Positions 43,752 to 52,861 of a stretch of DNA of 64,000 nucleotides are shown here, piece by piece. Source of the DNA: Algibacter_G agarivorans. GTDB taxonomy: Bacteria > Bacteroidota > Bacteroidia > Flavobacteriales > Flavobacteriaceae. Location of the stretch: the NCBI RefSeq assembly GCF_039543245.1, contig NZ_BAABJJ010000011.1, positions 1 to 64,000 on the forward strand. Reading direction: 5' to 3'. The position numbers were made by a program, and so were the translations under genes. Numbering within the stretch: the first letter of the stretch is position 1; each line of letters begins with the position of its first letter. A model generated the notes under the pieces. That model did no database searches, was not told the origin of the DNA, and worked only from the letters and a program-made list of their open reading frames with translations.

Positions 43752-44882
43752 ATGATTAAACCAAAAACATATCATATTGCTTTAGGTAGTAACAAAGGCG
43801 ATAAATTCAAAAACCTTCAAGATGCTATTGAAGCTATTCATGAGCGTATTGGAAATATTAAATTAATATCAAAAGTCTACAAATCGCCAGCATTTGGTTT
43901 TGAAAGTGATGATTTTCTTAATTGCTGTTTGGTTTTACAGAGCTATTTAGAACCTCAAAAGGTGTTAGACCATTTGTTGACTATTGAAACGGCATTAGGA
44001 CGAGAGCGGAAAGAAGGTGCTGGATATGAAGCCAGAACTATAGATTTAGATATTGTTTTTGTGGAAGGCGAAATAATAAACACAAAGACGCTACAAGTGC
44101 CACATCCAGAAATGGAAAACAGGAAATTTGTTTTACAACCTTTACATGATATTGCCGCAAAAGTAAAACACCCAAAGCTAAATAAAGAAGTTGCCGTTTT
44201 ATTAAATGAATGTGAAGATAAATCAGTTTTAGAACCCATTATGATTTGGTTGAAAAACCCAAGTAGGAAATATGATTTTTCTAAGTTTAATTACATGGCT
44301 ATAGAAGGGAATATTGGGGCAGGAAAAACAAGTTTGGCCACTAAAATATCGCAGGATTTTAATGCGAAACTCATTTTAGAACGATTTGCCGATAACCCAT
44401 TTTTGCCCAAGTTTTACGAAGATGCCAATAGGTATGCCTTTACCTTGGAAATGAGTTTTTTGGCGGATAGATACCAGCAAATATCGGACGATTTATCGCA
44501 ACTCGATTTGTTTAAAGATTTTATTGTGAGTGATTATGATGTGTTTAAATCGCTTATATTTTCAAAAATCACATTGAATGAAGATGAATTTAATCTATAT
44601 CGTAAGTTGTTTTATTTGATGTACAAAGATTTGAGAAAACCAGAATTGTACGTCTATTTATATCAAAACACCATCCAGCTTCAAGAAAACATAAAAAAAC
44701 GCGGACGTGATTATGAGCAGAATATCGCTGATGAGTATCTGGAAAAAATTAATGCTGGGTATTTGGAGTTTTTAAAAACCCAAAAAGATTTTAATGTGAA
44801 AATCATCGATGTTTCCGATAGAGATTTCGTGGAAAATAGACCGGATTATTTGTGGGTTTTGGAAAAAATAATTGGTAGTTAA
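43752..44882 (+). CDS. Fusion of HPPK (FolK) and deoxynucleoside kinase
   Basis: 376 residues in one frame. Residues 1 to about 165 are 6-hydroxymethyl-7,8-dihydropterin pyrophosphokinase: YHIALGSNKGDKFKNL, YKSPAFG, TIETALGRERKEG and ARTIDLDIVFVEG, with the metal-binding DLD. After a short linker, residues about 178-376 are a dNK-like kinase with P-loop AIEGNIGAGKTSLA, LERFADNPFLPKFY, SFLADRYQQI and KRGRDYEQNI. The first half makes a folate precursor, the second phosphorylates deoxynucleosides for salvage. This fusion is known in Flavobacteriia; both halves keep their motifs. Confidence 0.94.
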   Translation: MIKPKTYHIALGSNKGDKFKNLQDAIEAIHERIGNIKLISKVYKSPAFGFESDDFLNCCLVLQSYLEPQKVLDHLLTIETALGRERKEGAGYEARTIDLDIVFVEGEIINTKTLQVPHPEMENRKFVLQPLHDIAAKVKHPKLNKEVAVLLNECEDKSVLEPIMIWLKNPSRKYDFSKFNYMAIEGNIGAGKTSLATKISQDFNAKLILERFADNPFLPKFYEDANRYAFTLEMSFLADRYQQISDDLSQLDLFKDFIVSDYDVFKSLIFSKITLNEDEFNLYRKLFYLMYKDLRKPELYVYLYQNTIQLQENIKKRGRDYEQNIADEYLEKINAGYLEFLKTQKDFNVKIIDVSDRDFVENRPDYLWVLEKIIGS

Positions 44883-44962
44883 TCCAACTGGGAATTTGGT
44901 AATAAATATTTTATAAGAGCAAATTAAACTTATCTTGTAGGTTCAACCATGTTTTTTTAGTC

Positions 44963-45709
44963 ATGAAACGATATACTTTAGTTACAATCATCTTTTTTCT
45001 CTTTTTTAATTTTACTCCAGCTCAAGAAGAAGTATACGAGCTAAGAACCTATGAATTTGAGTTTTTTAGACCAGCAAATGTTTTACATACTTATTTCGAG
45101 GATGCATTAATTCCTGCGCTGAATAGACAAGGAATAACTAATGTAGGGGCTTTTGAAGAGGCTAGTGAAAGTTTACCTAAGAAAGTGTATTTGCTTATTG
45201 CGTACAAAGATATACAGTCATTTCAGGATTCAAAAGATTTGTTACTTAATGACAAAATTTATGTAAACGATGCATCGGCATATTTAAAAGGAGGTGAAGT
45301 AAAGATGCCTTATAACAGAATATCAACAAATTTAATTAAATCTGCCAAAGGCTTTCCAAATTTGGTTAAACCTAAAAATAAAGCCAATGTTTTTGAGCTT
45401 CGTATTTATGAAAGTCATAATGAGGATGCACTCTACAGAAAGATAAAAATGTTTAATGATAGTGAGTTTGGAATTTTTAACGATGTTGGACTTCCTATTG
45501 TGTTTTTTGGTTCTAATATTGCAGGTAGCCAAATGCCGTGTTTAACTTACTTGTTAGCATTTAAAGATAAGGATGCTCACGCTGAGGCTTGGTCTAAATT
45601 TGGACCACATCCTGAGTGGCAAAGAATAATAAAGTTAAAGGAATACGCAAATTCGATGAACGATATAACCCGAGTCTTTCTTAAACCTTTGCCTTATTCT
45701 CAATTGTAG
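44963..45709 (+). CDS. Secreted NIPSNAP-family protein
   Basis: 248 residues with signal peptide MKRYTLVTIIFFLFFNFTPAQ. Two ferredoxin-like NIPSNAP units follow: YELRTYEFEFFRPANVLHTYF, and VFELRIYESHNEDALYRKIK with LTYLLAFKDKDAHAEAWSKF and HPEWQRI. The family has no established catalytic function; secreted bacterial members often accompany sugar or sulfatase genes, which fits the sulfatase that follows. It is not clearly in the same operon, because 368 bases separate them. Confidence 0.85.
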   Translation: MKRYTLVTIIFFLFFNFTPAQEEVYELRTYEFEFFRPANVLHTYFEDALIPALNRQGITNVGAFEEASESLPKKVYLLIAYKDIQSFQDSKDLLLNDKIYVNDASAYLKGGEVKMPYNRISTNLIKSAKGFPNLVKPKNKANVFELRIYESHNEDALYRKIKMFNDSEFGIFNDVGLPIVFFGSNIAGSQMPCLTYLLAFKDKDAHAEAWSKFGPHPEWQRIIKLKEYANSMNDITRVFLKPLPYSQL

Positions 45710-46077
45710 TTCCCAGTGAAGCTTAGCCGACAATAATCCCAACTTTTTTCATGATGATTACTTAATTTAAGGTTGATTTATTTAGTTAAACCTTGCAAAA
45801 GCAGAAAAAAAGAAAGTAAAATTGGGAGCAGTAAAGCTTATTTATTGTTTTCCTGATTTATAATAAAGAAAAACCGCACATAAAAATTTTCAAAAAACCT
45901 CTGTCATTCTTATGAAAGTATAATCTGCTTTTTTTAGTCAAAGTTCGTAATAAATTAAACAACCTTAAAACTGGTCGCACATTACCTATCTGATCAGCAT
46001 CAGGGATTTCCATAGTGTTTCACTAAATAAAGAAAATTCTTTATTATATTTAGCATCTGAACAACTATACTTAAAAC
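45710..46077. other. Intergenic stretch upstream of the sulfatase
   Basis: It contains no supported gene. A TATATTTA box at about 46044-46051 is a likely -7 element for the sulfatase. The segment GTTCGTAATAAATTAAACAA, then CTTAAAACTGGTCGCAC has no feature I can name. Confidence 0.4.
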
Positions 46078-47718
46078 ATGAAAATCCAACTTACCCCTTT
46101 TTTTATTATTGCTTTGGTAATGCTATATTCTTGTAAGCAAAAAGAATCAAAGCAAAGTGAATTTCAACAGCCTAATATCATTTATATCATGTCTGATGAT
46201 CATACCACACAGGGTATAGGGGCGTATGGTAGTAGGTTGGCTAGCTTAAACCCTACACCTACAATAGACCGTATTGCCAACGAAGGCGTTTTGTTGGGAA
46301 ATGTATTTTGTACCAATTCTATTTGTACACCATCAAGAGCGAGTATTATGACGGGACAGTATGGACAAGTAAATGGCGTTGTAGATTTAAGTGGGAGTTT
46401 AACTCCTGAACACCAGTATCTACCCATTGAAATAGGTAAGTTAGGTTATGAAACTGCCATGATTGGTAAATGGCATTTAAAGCATGCGCCTGAATCTTTT
46501 GATTATTACAATGTGTTGCCAGGGCAAGGGGATTATTTTAATCCGACTTTATATGCAAAAGAAGGTAGTGAAAAAATGGAAATACAATTTGAAGAAGATT
46601 TAGTTAGAGTGGTGAATGCAACTAAATATAAAGGACATTCTTCGGATGTCATCACAGATATTTCTCTCGATTGGCTTAAAAATAAACGTGATAAAACAAA
46701 GCCATTTTTCTTGATGCATCATTTTAAAGCACCCCATGATTTTTTTGAATTTGCGCCTCGATATGAAAATTACTTAGCTGATGTAGATATTCCAGAGCCT
46801 GCTAGTTTATGGGACAATAAAAACAATGGGTCTATTGGCACTCGCGGTGTTAATAATTCATTAATGGATACCATAGGGTCTTCAGTAGGACATAGAAATG
46901 TTATAAGGAATATGGGGATGCATATGGATATTGACCCTAATATTCCAGATCCTGAATATAAAAGATTAGCATATCAAGAATACTTAAAAAGATATTTAAG
47001 ATGTGTAAAAGGAGTTGATGATAATGTTAAGCGCTTGTTTGACTATTTAGAACAAGAAGGTCTTATGGATAATACCATTATTGTTTACACGGGTGACCAG
47101 GGTTTTATGCTTGGAGAACATGATTATATTGATAAACGATGGATGTATGAAGAGTCTATGCGCATGCCGTTTTTAGTGAGATACCCAGAAAAAATTAAGA
47201 AGGGAAGTGTTGTAGATGCTATGATTAACAATACAGATTTTGCGCCAACCCTTATAGAAATGGCGGGCGGTAAAACACCAGATTATATGCAAGGAAGTAG
47301 TTTTAAGAATATCATAGAAACGGGAGTAGAACCAGAAGGTTGGAAAAAGGAAACCTATTACCGCTATTGGATGCATATGGCACACAATCATAACAACCCA
47401 GCCCATTTTGGTATTCGCACAAAAGATTATAAGTTGATATTCTTTTATGGTCGCGATTATAATGCCCAAAGAAATGTAGAGGCACAGGAATGGGCACATA
47501 ACCCAGAATCCATGTCGTATTTTGATACACCTCCAGCATGGGAATTTTATGATTTAAAAAACGATCCAAACGAAATGGATAATAAATATGGTGACGAAAA
47601 ATATGCTACTGTTATTGCTGATTTAAAAGTAAGATTGAAAAAACTCAGAGTCGAAGTAAAAGAAGATGATTCTCAATTTCCGCAGATAGAAAAGGTTGTA
47701 GAAGAATATTGGGATTAG
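46078..47718 (+). CDS. Lipoprotein sulfatase (S1, formylglycine-dependent)
   Basis: 546 residues. The N-terminus MKIQLTPFFIIALVMLYSC ends in a lipobox Cys at residue 19. NIIYIMSDDHTTQGIGAYG supplies metal-binding aspartates. The modification site is CTPSRASIMTG: Cys83 in C-x-P-S-R becomes formylglycine. GKWHLKH, HHFKAPHDFF and VYTGDQGFMLGEHDYIDKRW complete the site. It should remove sulfate esters from polysaccharide in the periplasm or at the surface. The neighbouring GH117 and GH2 genes suggest sulfated red-algal galactans (porphyran/agar type), an inference from context. Confidence 0.92.
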   Translation: MKIQLTPFFIIALVMLYSCKQKESKQSEFQQPNIIYIMSDDHTTQGIGAYGSRLASLNPTPTIDRIANEGVLLGNVFCTNSICTPSRASIMTGQYGQVNGVVDLSGSLTPEHQYLPIEIGKLGYETAMIGKWHLKHAPESFDYYNVLPGQGDYFNPTLYAKEGSEKMEIQFEEDLVRVVNATKYKGHSSDVITDISLDWLKNKRDKTKPFFLMHHFKAPHDFFEFAPRYENYLADVDIPEPASLWDNKNNGSIGTRGVNNSLMDTIGSSVGHRNVIRNMGMHMDIDPNIPDPEYKRLAYQEYLKRYLRCVKGVDDNVKRLFDYLEQEGLMDNTIIVYTGDQGFMLGEHDYIDKRWMYEESMRMPFLVRYPEKIKKGSVVDAMINNTDFAPTLIEMAGGKTPDYMQGSSFKNIIETGVEPEGWKKETYYRYWMHMAHNHNNPAHFGIRTKDYKLIFFYGRDYNAQRNVEAQEWAHNPESMSYFDTPPAWEFYDLKNDPNEMDNKYGDEKYATVIADLKVRLKKLRVEVKEDDSQFPQIEKVVEEYWD

Positions 47719-47825
47719 AAAATATGATTTGAATGATTTAGATTTGTATTAACAGGTTCTTTTATTTTGGAGTTTGGACTTTTAAATTGGATTCTTGCCT
47801 TTGTAAGAATGGCAAAAATCACGTC

Positions 47826-48479
47826 TTAAAAAGTTTTAAATAAAGTTGTAACAATGCGTCCTCTATTATTTTCCATAACATACTCGTTAAGTTGCTTTTG
47901 ATCTTTGATTTTTAAATTAAAAGGTGGTACTAATACATCAACACCACTATTTTGTTTTAGTCTAATCCCTTGCCCTGAAATAATATCTTTATTTGGTGAA
48001 AAGTCGCCTAATGGTAAGTGTTCCGTTAGAATGATGTATTTGTAAAGGGCTAATTTTTTTGAGATTTTTTCAATGTCTTTATTAGATAAATGCTGTAATA
48101 CCTGTCTTAATATGATGCAATGCCCAGAGGGAAGTTCATCTTCTATAATATCCAAACAATCAAATTCTAAATTGTTTGCTTTGTATATTTTTTTGTTTCT
48201 TTCAATAAGGTTTTTAACAATATCTATGGCAACATATTTTTTGGCGTATTTAGTTAGGTGTTTTCCAATATTAAAATCGCCACAACCTAAATCACAAACT
48301 ACTAAAGATTTATCATGAGATTTTAAAAATGCAACTAAAACCTTTAAATATGAGTCTATAATTTTTGGGTCATGCGAGCCATATCCAGAATAAAAATCAA
48401 ATTGGTTGCCGCCCCAAAGTTTCATCTCATAAATCTGGTGCATTACATCCTTTATAGGCCATGGCTTTTTATTTCTCAA
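47826..48479 (-). CDS. Class I SAM-dependent methyltransferase
   Basis: 217 residues. LVVCDLGCGDFNIGKHL is the SAM-binding motif I, YVAIDIVKNLI motif II, and GHCIILRQVLQHLSNKDIEK resembles motif IV. The N-terminal part (WGGNQFDFYSGYGSHDPKII) is not one I can place in a substrate group. It starts 14 bases after the GH117 stop and reads in the same direction, so it may share its transcript. Modification of a sugar or a glycan is possible but not shown. Confidence 0.82.
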   Translation of the reverse strand: MRNKKPWPIKDVMHQIYEMKLWGGNQFDFYSGYGSHDPKIIDSYLKVLVAFLKSHDKSLVVCDLGCGDFNIGKHLTKYAKKYVAIDIVKNLIERNKKIYKANNLEFDCLDIIEDELPSGHCIILRQVLQHLSNKDIEKISKKLALYKYIILTEHLPLGDFSPNKDIISGQGIRLKQNSGVDVLVPPFNLKIKDQKQLNEYVMENNRGRIVTTLFKTF

Positions 48480-48493
48480 AATGGTCTTAATGG

Positions 48494-49807
48494 TTATTTT
48501 CCATTTAAAATTTCATCATTCTCCTTATTGATTCTTTGGCGTTGCTCTTCATTTAAGCCGTACTCAAAATATAAATCGTTTGGATACAGTAGATTAGATT
48601 TTTTCATACTTCGATCATTTGTTTTTTGACTTAAATCGCAATCGAAACGTGCCAATTTAGTGTGCATTTTATTCCAATCGTTACCTGCATTTATAAAGTG
48701 TGATAACCCCCATGTGATACCATCCGCATTGTTGGAATCTAAAAAGGCATCAGGTGAAAATGGACCTGCTGCAACAGGTAGTAACTTGCTGACTGCTGCA
48801 ATTTCAAAATTGACCCAATCCTCTGCATACTGTATCGTATAGTGTTCAATGCCATCGGTGGTTACAATGGCAGCTACACCCTTCTTAAAGGGGAACAATA
48901 TAGTTTCGTGACCAGAATTCATTACAGGGTTTAAAGGATGCTTGACATATGGCCCTTCAGGAGTTTCAGCTATGGCTAAGCCCCAACAATCCCAATGTTT
49001 TCTATTGGCATCGCGCTCTCCCAGACCAGATTTATAATAAACATAAATTTTACCGTCATGAATCAGGGGGTAGGGATCATGAATAACCCTGTGATCCCAT
49101 TCATTTTCTTTTCCAAAGTCAATTACTACCTTGTTCATTGGTGTCCAAGGGCCATCTGGAGAATCTGCATAAGACATTGCTACGGGACAAACATCGCTGC
49201 TCCCAGCATTTGTAGGTTTGCCACTAGGTGCACTAAAAGCTTGATAGTATAAGTAATATTTGCCTTTCCATTTTAAAACATCAGTTGTAGAAACCGATCT
49301 CCAACCTGGACTAGGTTTTGGGGGACGAGGAACAGCAACACCTTGTTCTTCCCATGTAAAACCATCTTTACTTGTAGCGTACCAAATGTCACTTAAATCC
49401 CAGTCTGCCGAGGGAATAGTATCATTACAGTTCTCGTAACCCAAGGGTTTAGTAGGTGTATTACGATACGTGTACCAGACATAATATTTACCATTTTCAA
49501 ATATAACTTTAGAGGGGTCTCTACGTGTAATTGTGCCATCTCCGTTGTTATAGTCGAACCCTTCTAGCTCTGTATATCTAAAGTTAGAATATAATTCGTT
49601 ATCTAAAAGTCGCGGAGCTTGATAATGCTTAAAACTACGTTGCATCGCACTACTTAGTTTTCTATTGGGATCTAGGTTTTTTATAAATAAAGGAAAGCCC
49701 TCTTGCTTTATTTTTAGAGTATCGGAGTTGTATGTATGGTTGTTTTCAACTTTAGTGTTACACGAATAAACGCATAGTATGGTAAGTAATAATAAAATCG
49801 ATCTCAT
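48494..49807 (-). CDS. GH117 family glycoside hydrolase (3,6-anhydro-L-galactosidase type)
   Basis: 437 residues with a lipoprotein signal (lipobox CVYSC16). The five-bladed propeller sequence matches GH117 closely from my knowledge of the family: LSSAMQRSF, then GFDYNNGDGTITRRDPSKVI, DIWYATSKDGFTWEEQGVAV and SYADSPDGPW. Candidate catalytic residues are Asp97 (RRDPS), Asp244 (HDPYPLI), and the HE pair at 300-301 (NSGHETI). GH117 enzymes release 3,6-anhydro-L-galactose from neoagaro-oligosaccharides. Next to it lie a GH2 enzyme and a sulfatase. Confidence 0.88.
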   Translation of the reverse strand: MRSILLLLTILCVYSCNTKVENNHTYNSDTLKIKQEGFPLFIKNLDPNRKLSSAMQRSFKHYQAPRLLDNELYSNFRYTELEGFDYNNGDGTITRRDPSKVIFENGKYYVWYTYRNTPTKPLGYENCNDTIPSADWDLSDIWYATSKDGFTWEEQGVAVPRPPKPSPGWRSVSTTDVLKWKGKYYLYYQAFSAPSGKPTNAGSSDVCPVAMSYADSPDGPWTPMNKVVIDFGKENEWDHRVIHDPYPLIHDGKIYVYYKSGLGERDANRKHWDCWGLAIAETPEGPYVKHPLNPVMNSGHETILFPFKKGVAAIVTTDGIEHYTIQYAEDWVNFEIAAVSKLLPVAAGPFSPDAFLDSNNADGITWGLSHFINAGNDWNKMHTKLARFDCDLSQKTNDRSMKKSNLLYPNDLYFEYGLNEEQRQRINKENDEILNGK

Positions 49808-49829
49808 ATTTAATTTAGTTTAGTAGTTT

Positions 49830-51854
49830 TTAGTTTAAGGTCCATTCTATTTGGTCGTGTAGCGATTTGTTAGAACTAACTTTTATGGTGTTTTTTCCTT
49901 TTTTAAGCGTAACATTTTCAAAAGATATGATGTTAATATCAGACTCCAATTTCTTTTTTCCTACTTTTTTGTCATTTACATAAAGGGTGACATTTTTTTG
50001 GTTGGTATAAATCTTAACGTTTACAACACCGGCGTTACGATTGTTATTTCTTCGCTCTGCGATGTATAACACAGGCTCTTCAGACCAGTTAGCTTTATAG
50101 AAGTAGAATGCATCTTTTTTGGTGGATCTATCGAAAGTTACAAGGCCTTTATGGTTAGTAAACGGAATACCACCTCTATTCCAGTCGCCAACAGAGAAGT
50201 CGAAAAGATTCCATACATAGGAACTCCATACAAAAGGTCTGTCTTTTATAACTTTCCATGAGACCTCATGGCAATACGTTTGGTCTTGTTCAGGAAAGTG
50301 CAAGCCAAAGGGTTTGTCTAATTTTGAAAGATCTTGTTGGTATATATTCCCACCAGCGCCATACTCACTTATTCCTAAAGGAATATCAGGATAGGCTTTA
50401 TGAGATTCATCAAGCCATTTACCAAGATCTTTATAGACGCCGTAATACCAACCGAAATATTTATTCCAAGCCTGTAAGTCGGTAATCCCATTCATGTTCG
50501 ATTTTATTCCACGATCGCTTGCTGAAACGGTTGGACGAGAATTATCTAATTTATGTGCTAACTCGTTTAGTTCTTTTGTAAGTTGAACACAGGGTTCATC
50601 GGGACTCTCATAAGCCCTAACTTCATTCCATAGGCCCCATACGTAAATACATGGATGGTTATAATTCTGGTAAATTAGTTCTTTAAGTTGTTGTTTGGCG
50701 TTGCCAGATTCTCGTCCACTATAATCGTGAACAAAAGGTATTTCGCTCCAAGCAAGAATGCCCTTTTCGTCTGCTAGGTTATAGGTCGTTTCAGAATGTT
50801 GATAGTGCGATAAACGCACTGTTGTGGCTCCAATTTCTTCAATAAGAGACATGTCTTTAAGATGAGCCTCTTCATTTAAAGCAGGACCATATTGTTTCCA
50901 TTCCTGATGCATCGCCACCCCATGTAAATTGTAAGGCTCATTATTTAGAAAGAATCCTTTTTCTGGATCTACGCGTGTTGTTTTTATGCCAAATCTCTGT
51001 GAAACAAGGTCAATTTCATTGCCGTGTATCACTTGTATATCTGCGGTATACAAATATGGGTTTTTCTTTCCATGCCAAAAAATGGCATTCTTTATTTGGA
51101 AAGGAACTTTTATTATCTGGGAGTCTTCAGAAGGCTCAATATCCAAAAGCTTTTCAGCTTGAACCTCACCATTAGCGTCTTTTATAATGCATTTTAGTTG
51201 GGAGGCATTCATGACATTTACATGAATCCGTACTTCAAGATCGGTCTGTTCTTCGTTTACTACCGTCGATTCTATGAATACCCCTGGCGACGCATAAAAT
51301 TCTGGGTTTATACGGTTTTTGGGGGTTGCAAAAATTTGAACGGGTCTATAAATTCCACCATATATATTAAATAGTTTGTCTGTAATAGGAATGGTTTTGT
51401 AATCTGGTTCGTTTGTAACTTTTACAGCAATAATGTTGGTCTTGCCAATGTCTACAAAGTCTTCGATGCTATAACAAAAGGCAGAATATCCTCCAGAATG
51501 ATTTCCTAATCTTTTGCCATTTATATAGACTTCCGAGCTGTGTCCAACAGCTTCAAATCGAATGAATATTTTTTTGTCGGTCATTGATTCAGGAACAATA
51601 ACTTCACTTCTGTACCACGCTACACCTCTATAGTATCCATTTTCATTTATTGCATCCATCGAATAAGTGTGGGGTACGGTTATGTTTTCCCAGTCTGTGG
51701 ATTCAAAGTCTTTAGATTGGGCATTATAACTATTACCTTTTGAAAAAGTCCAGTCTGTGAGGTTTATATAATTTCTCGATTTTACAAATTTAGGCTGTCC
51801 ATGTATAAAAAAGGTGGACATAAGAATCAGCAGAATAACTTGATTTGGTTTCAT
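49830..51854 (-). CDS. GH2 family beta-galactosidase-like enzyme
   Basis: 674 residues with signal peptide MKPNQVILLILMSTFFIHGQ. N-terminal jelly roll (WENITVPHTYSMDAINENGY), an Ig-like domain, then the TIM barrel starting LNGVAMHQEW-like NLHGVAMHQEWKQYG. The acid/base Glu is in WGLWNEVRAYES (near residue 412), the nucleophile Glu in PLGISEYGAGG (near 496). The C-terminal end carries a further beta domain (VTLYVNDKKVGKKKL). GH2 enzymes next to GH117 act on the galactose end of agaro- or porphyran-oligosaccharides. It is 22 bases upstream of GH117, probably one operon. Confidence 0.92.
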   Translation of the reverse strand: MKPNQVILLILMSTFFIHGQPKFVKSRNYINLTDWTFSKGNSYNAQSKDFESTDWENITVPHTYSMDAINENGYYRGVAWYRSEVIVPESMTDKKIFIRFEAVGHSSEVYINGKRLGNHSGGYSAFCYSIEDFVDIGKTNIIAVKVTNEPDYKTIPITDKLFNIYGGIYRPVQIFATPKNRINPEFYASPGVFIESTVVNEEQTDLEVRIHVNVMNASQLKCIIKDANGEVQAEKLLDIEPSEDSQIIKVPFQIKNAIFWHGKKNPYLYTADIQVIHGNEIDLVSQRFGIKTTRVDPEKGFFLNNEPYNLHGVAMHQEWKQYGPALNEEAHLKDMSLIEEIGATTVRLSHYQHSETTYNLADEKGILAWSEIPFVHDYSGRESGNAKQQLKELIYQNYNHPCIYVWGLWNEVRAYESPDEPCVQLTKELNELAHKLDNSRPTVSASDRGIKSNMNGITDLQAWNKYFGWYYGVYKDLGKWLDESHKAYPDIPLGISEYGAGGNIYQQDLSKLDKPFGLHFPEQDQTYCHEVSWKVIKDRPFVWSSYVWNLFDFSVGDWNRGGIPFTNHKGLVTFDRSTKKDAFYFYKANWSEEPVLYIAERRNNNRNAGVVNVKIYTNQKNVTLYVNDKKVGKKKLESDINIISFENVTLKKGKNTIKVSSNKSLHDQIEWTLN

Positions 51855-51982
51855 TTGATTAGTTTAGAATGAAAAAATATGTAAGTTTTTGTTGTTTTGA
51901 CAAAGTATTTAATAGCCATGAATCGCAAAATTTCCAGTACTTGATTTAAACTTGACAAAGATTTAAACATGAAGATTTACAT

Positions 51983-52531
51983 CTAATTATCTTGGTTCTT
52001 GTAAAGTGAAAGCTTGGTAAACAAATCCCAAATCACGACTCCACAACTAACAGATATATTTAGAGAATGTTTTGTGCCAAATTGAGGGATTTCAATAACC
52101 ACATCACTTTTACTAACTACATCTTGTGCAACACCTTTTACTTCGTTGCCAAAAACTAAGGCGTATTTGTTATTGTGCTCAACAACAAAGTCATTTAGCA
52201 TCGTAGCGTTTTCAGCTTGCTCAATGGCGCAAATTTTTACGTTTTCAGCTTTCAGTTTTTCAACTAAATCCATGGTGCTTTCAACGTATTCCCAATCTAA
52301 AGTGTCTGTGCTTCCCAAAGCCGTTTTATGAATGTCTTTGTGCGGAGGCGTTGCCGTGATGCCACAGAGGTAAATTTTTTCAACTAAAAAAGCATCACTT
52401 GTTCTAAATACGGAACCTATATTATTTAAGCTCCTAATATTATCAAGAATTATAATGATTGGTGTTTTTTTAGCTTCTCTAAAAGCATCAACGCTTAATC
52501 TGTTTAATTCGCTATTTTTAAGTTTACGCAT
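51983..52531 (-). CDS. TrmH-family RNA methyltransferase (SpoU fold)
   Basis: 182 residues, single SPOUT domain. PIIIILDNIRSLNNIGSVFR carries the NxG motif, KYALVFGNEVKGV the SAM-knot GNE, and IPQFGTKHSLNISVSCGVVI the third motif. It should 2'-O-methylate ribose in tRNA or rRNA. The lack of an RNA-binding N-terminal domain is common for the short members; the target nucleotide cannot be inferred. It diverges from mutS, with repeat-rich sequence between. Confidence 0.9.
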   Translation of the reverse strand: MRKLKNSELNRLSVDAFREAKKTPIIIILDNIRSLNNIGSVFRTSDAFLVEKIYLCGITATPPHKDIHKTALGSTDTLDWEYVESTMDLVEKLKAENVKICAIEQAENATMLNDFVVEHNNKYALVFGNEVKGVAQDVVSKSDVVIEIPQFGTKHSLNISVSCGVVIWDLFTKLSLYKNQDN

Positions 52532-52540
52532 TGAAAATAA

Positions 52541-52860
52541 TTATTTTTTATTCCCTCGAAAGAGGGAATCTTATTGTTTTACGTCATTGCGAGGAGGCAC
52601 GACGTGGCAATCTGTTTATTCTTAATTCTATTTTTCAAAAGATTACTTCAGTCATTCTTCCCTCGCAATGACGAATAAATTAATGCTTTAAGATTCAATT
52701 TTTGTTGAAATCTCGTTCTAATTGTAGATAACTTCTAAAAAATCAACTTCAAAAAACATGAAATTAATGGTACATTGCGTGCTACAATTTTGTCAAAAAT
52801 AAGATTTAAAATTCACTTTCACATTGAGATTCCCATCTTCATGGGAATGAAAAAGGACTA
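52541..52860. repeat. Cluster of REP-like palindromes, including copy 2 of the dispersed element
   Basis: Three units stand between trmH and mutS: a short hairpin TTCCCTCG/AGAGGGAA at 52551-52569; the main element 52583-52675, starting GTCATTGCGAGGAG and closing with CCTCGCAATGACG (copy 1 at 12570); and GAGATTCCCATC/ATGGGAATG at 52826-52849. They are non-coding and lie where two promoters of divergent genes must also fit. Confidence 0.6.
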
Positions 52861-52861
52861 A

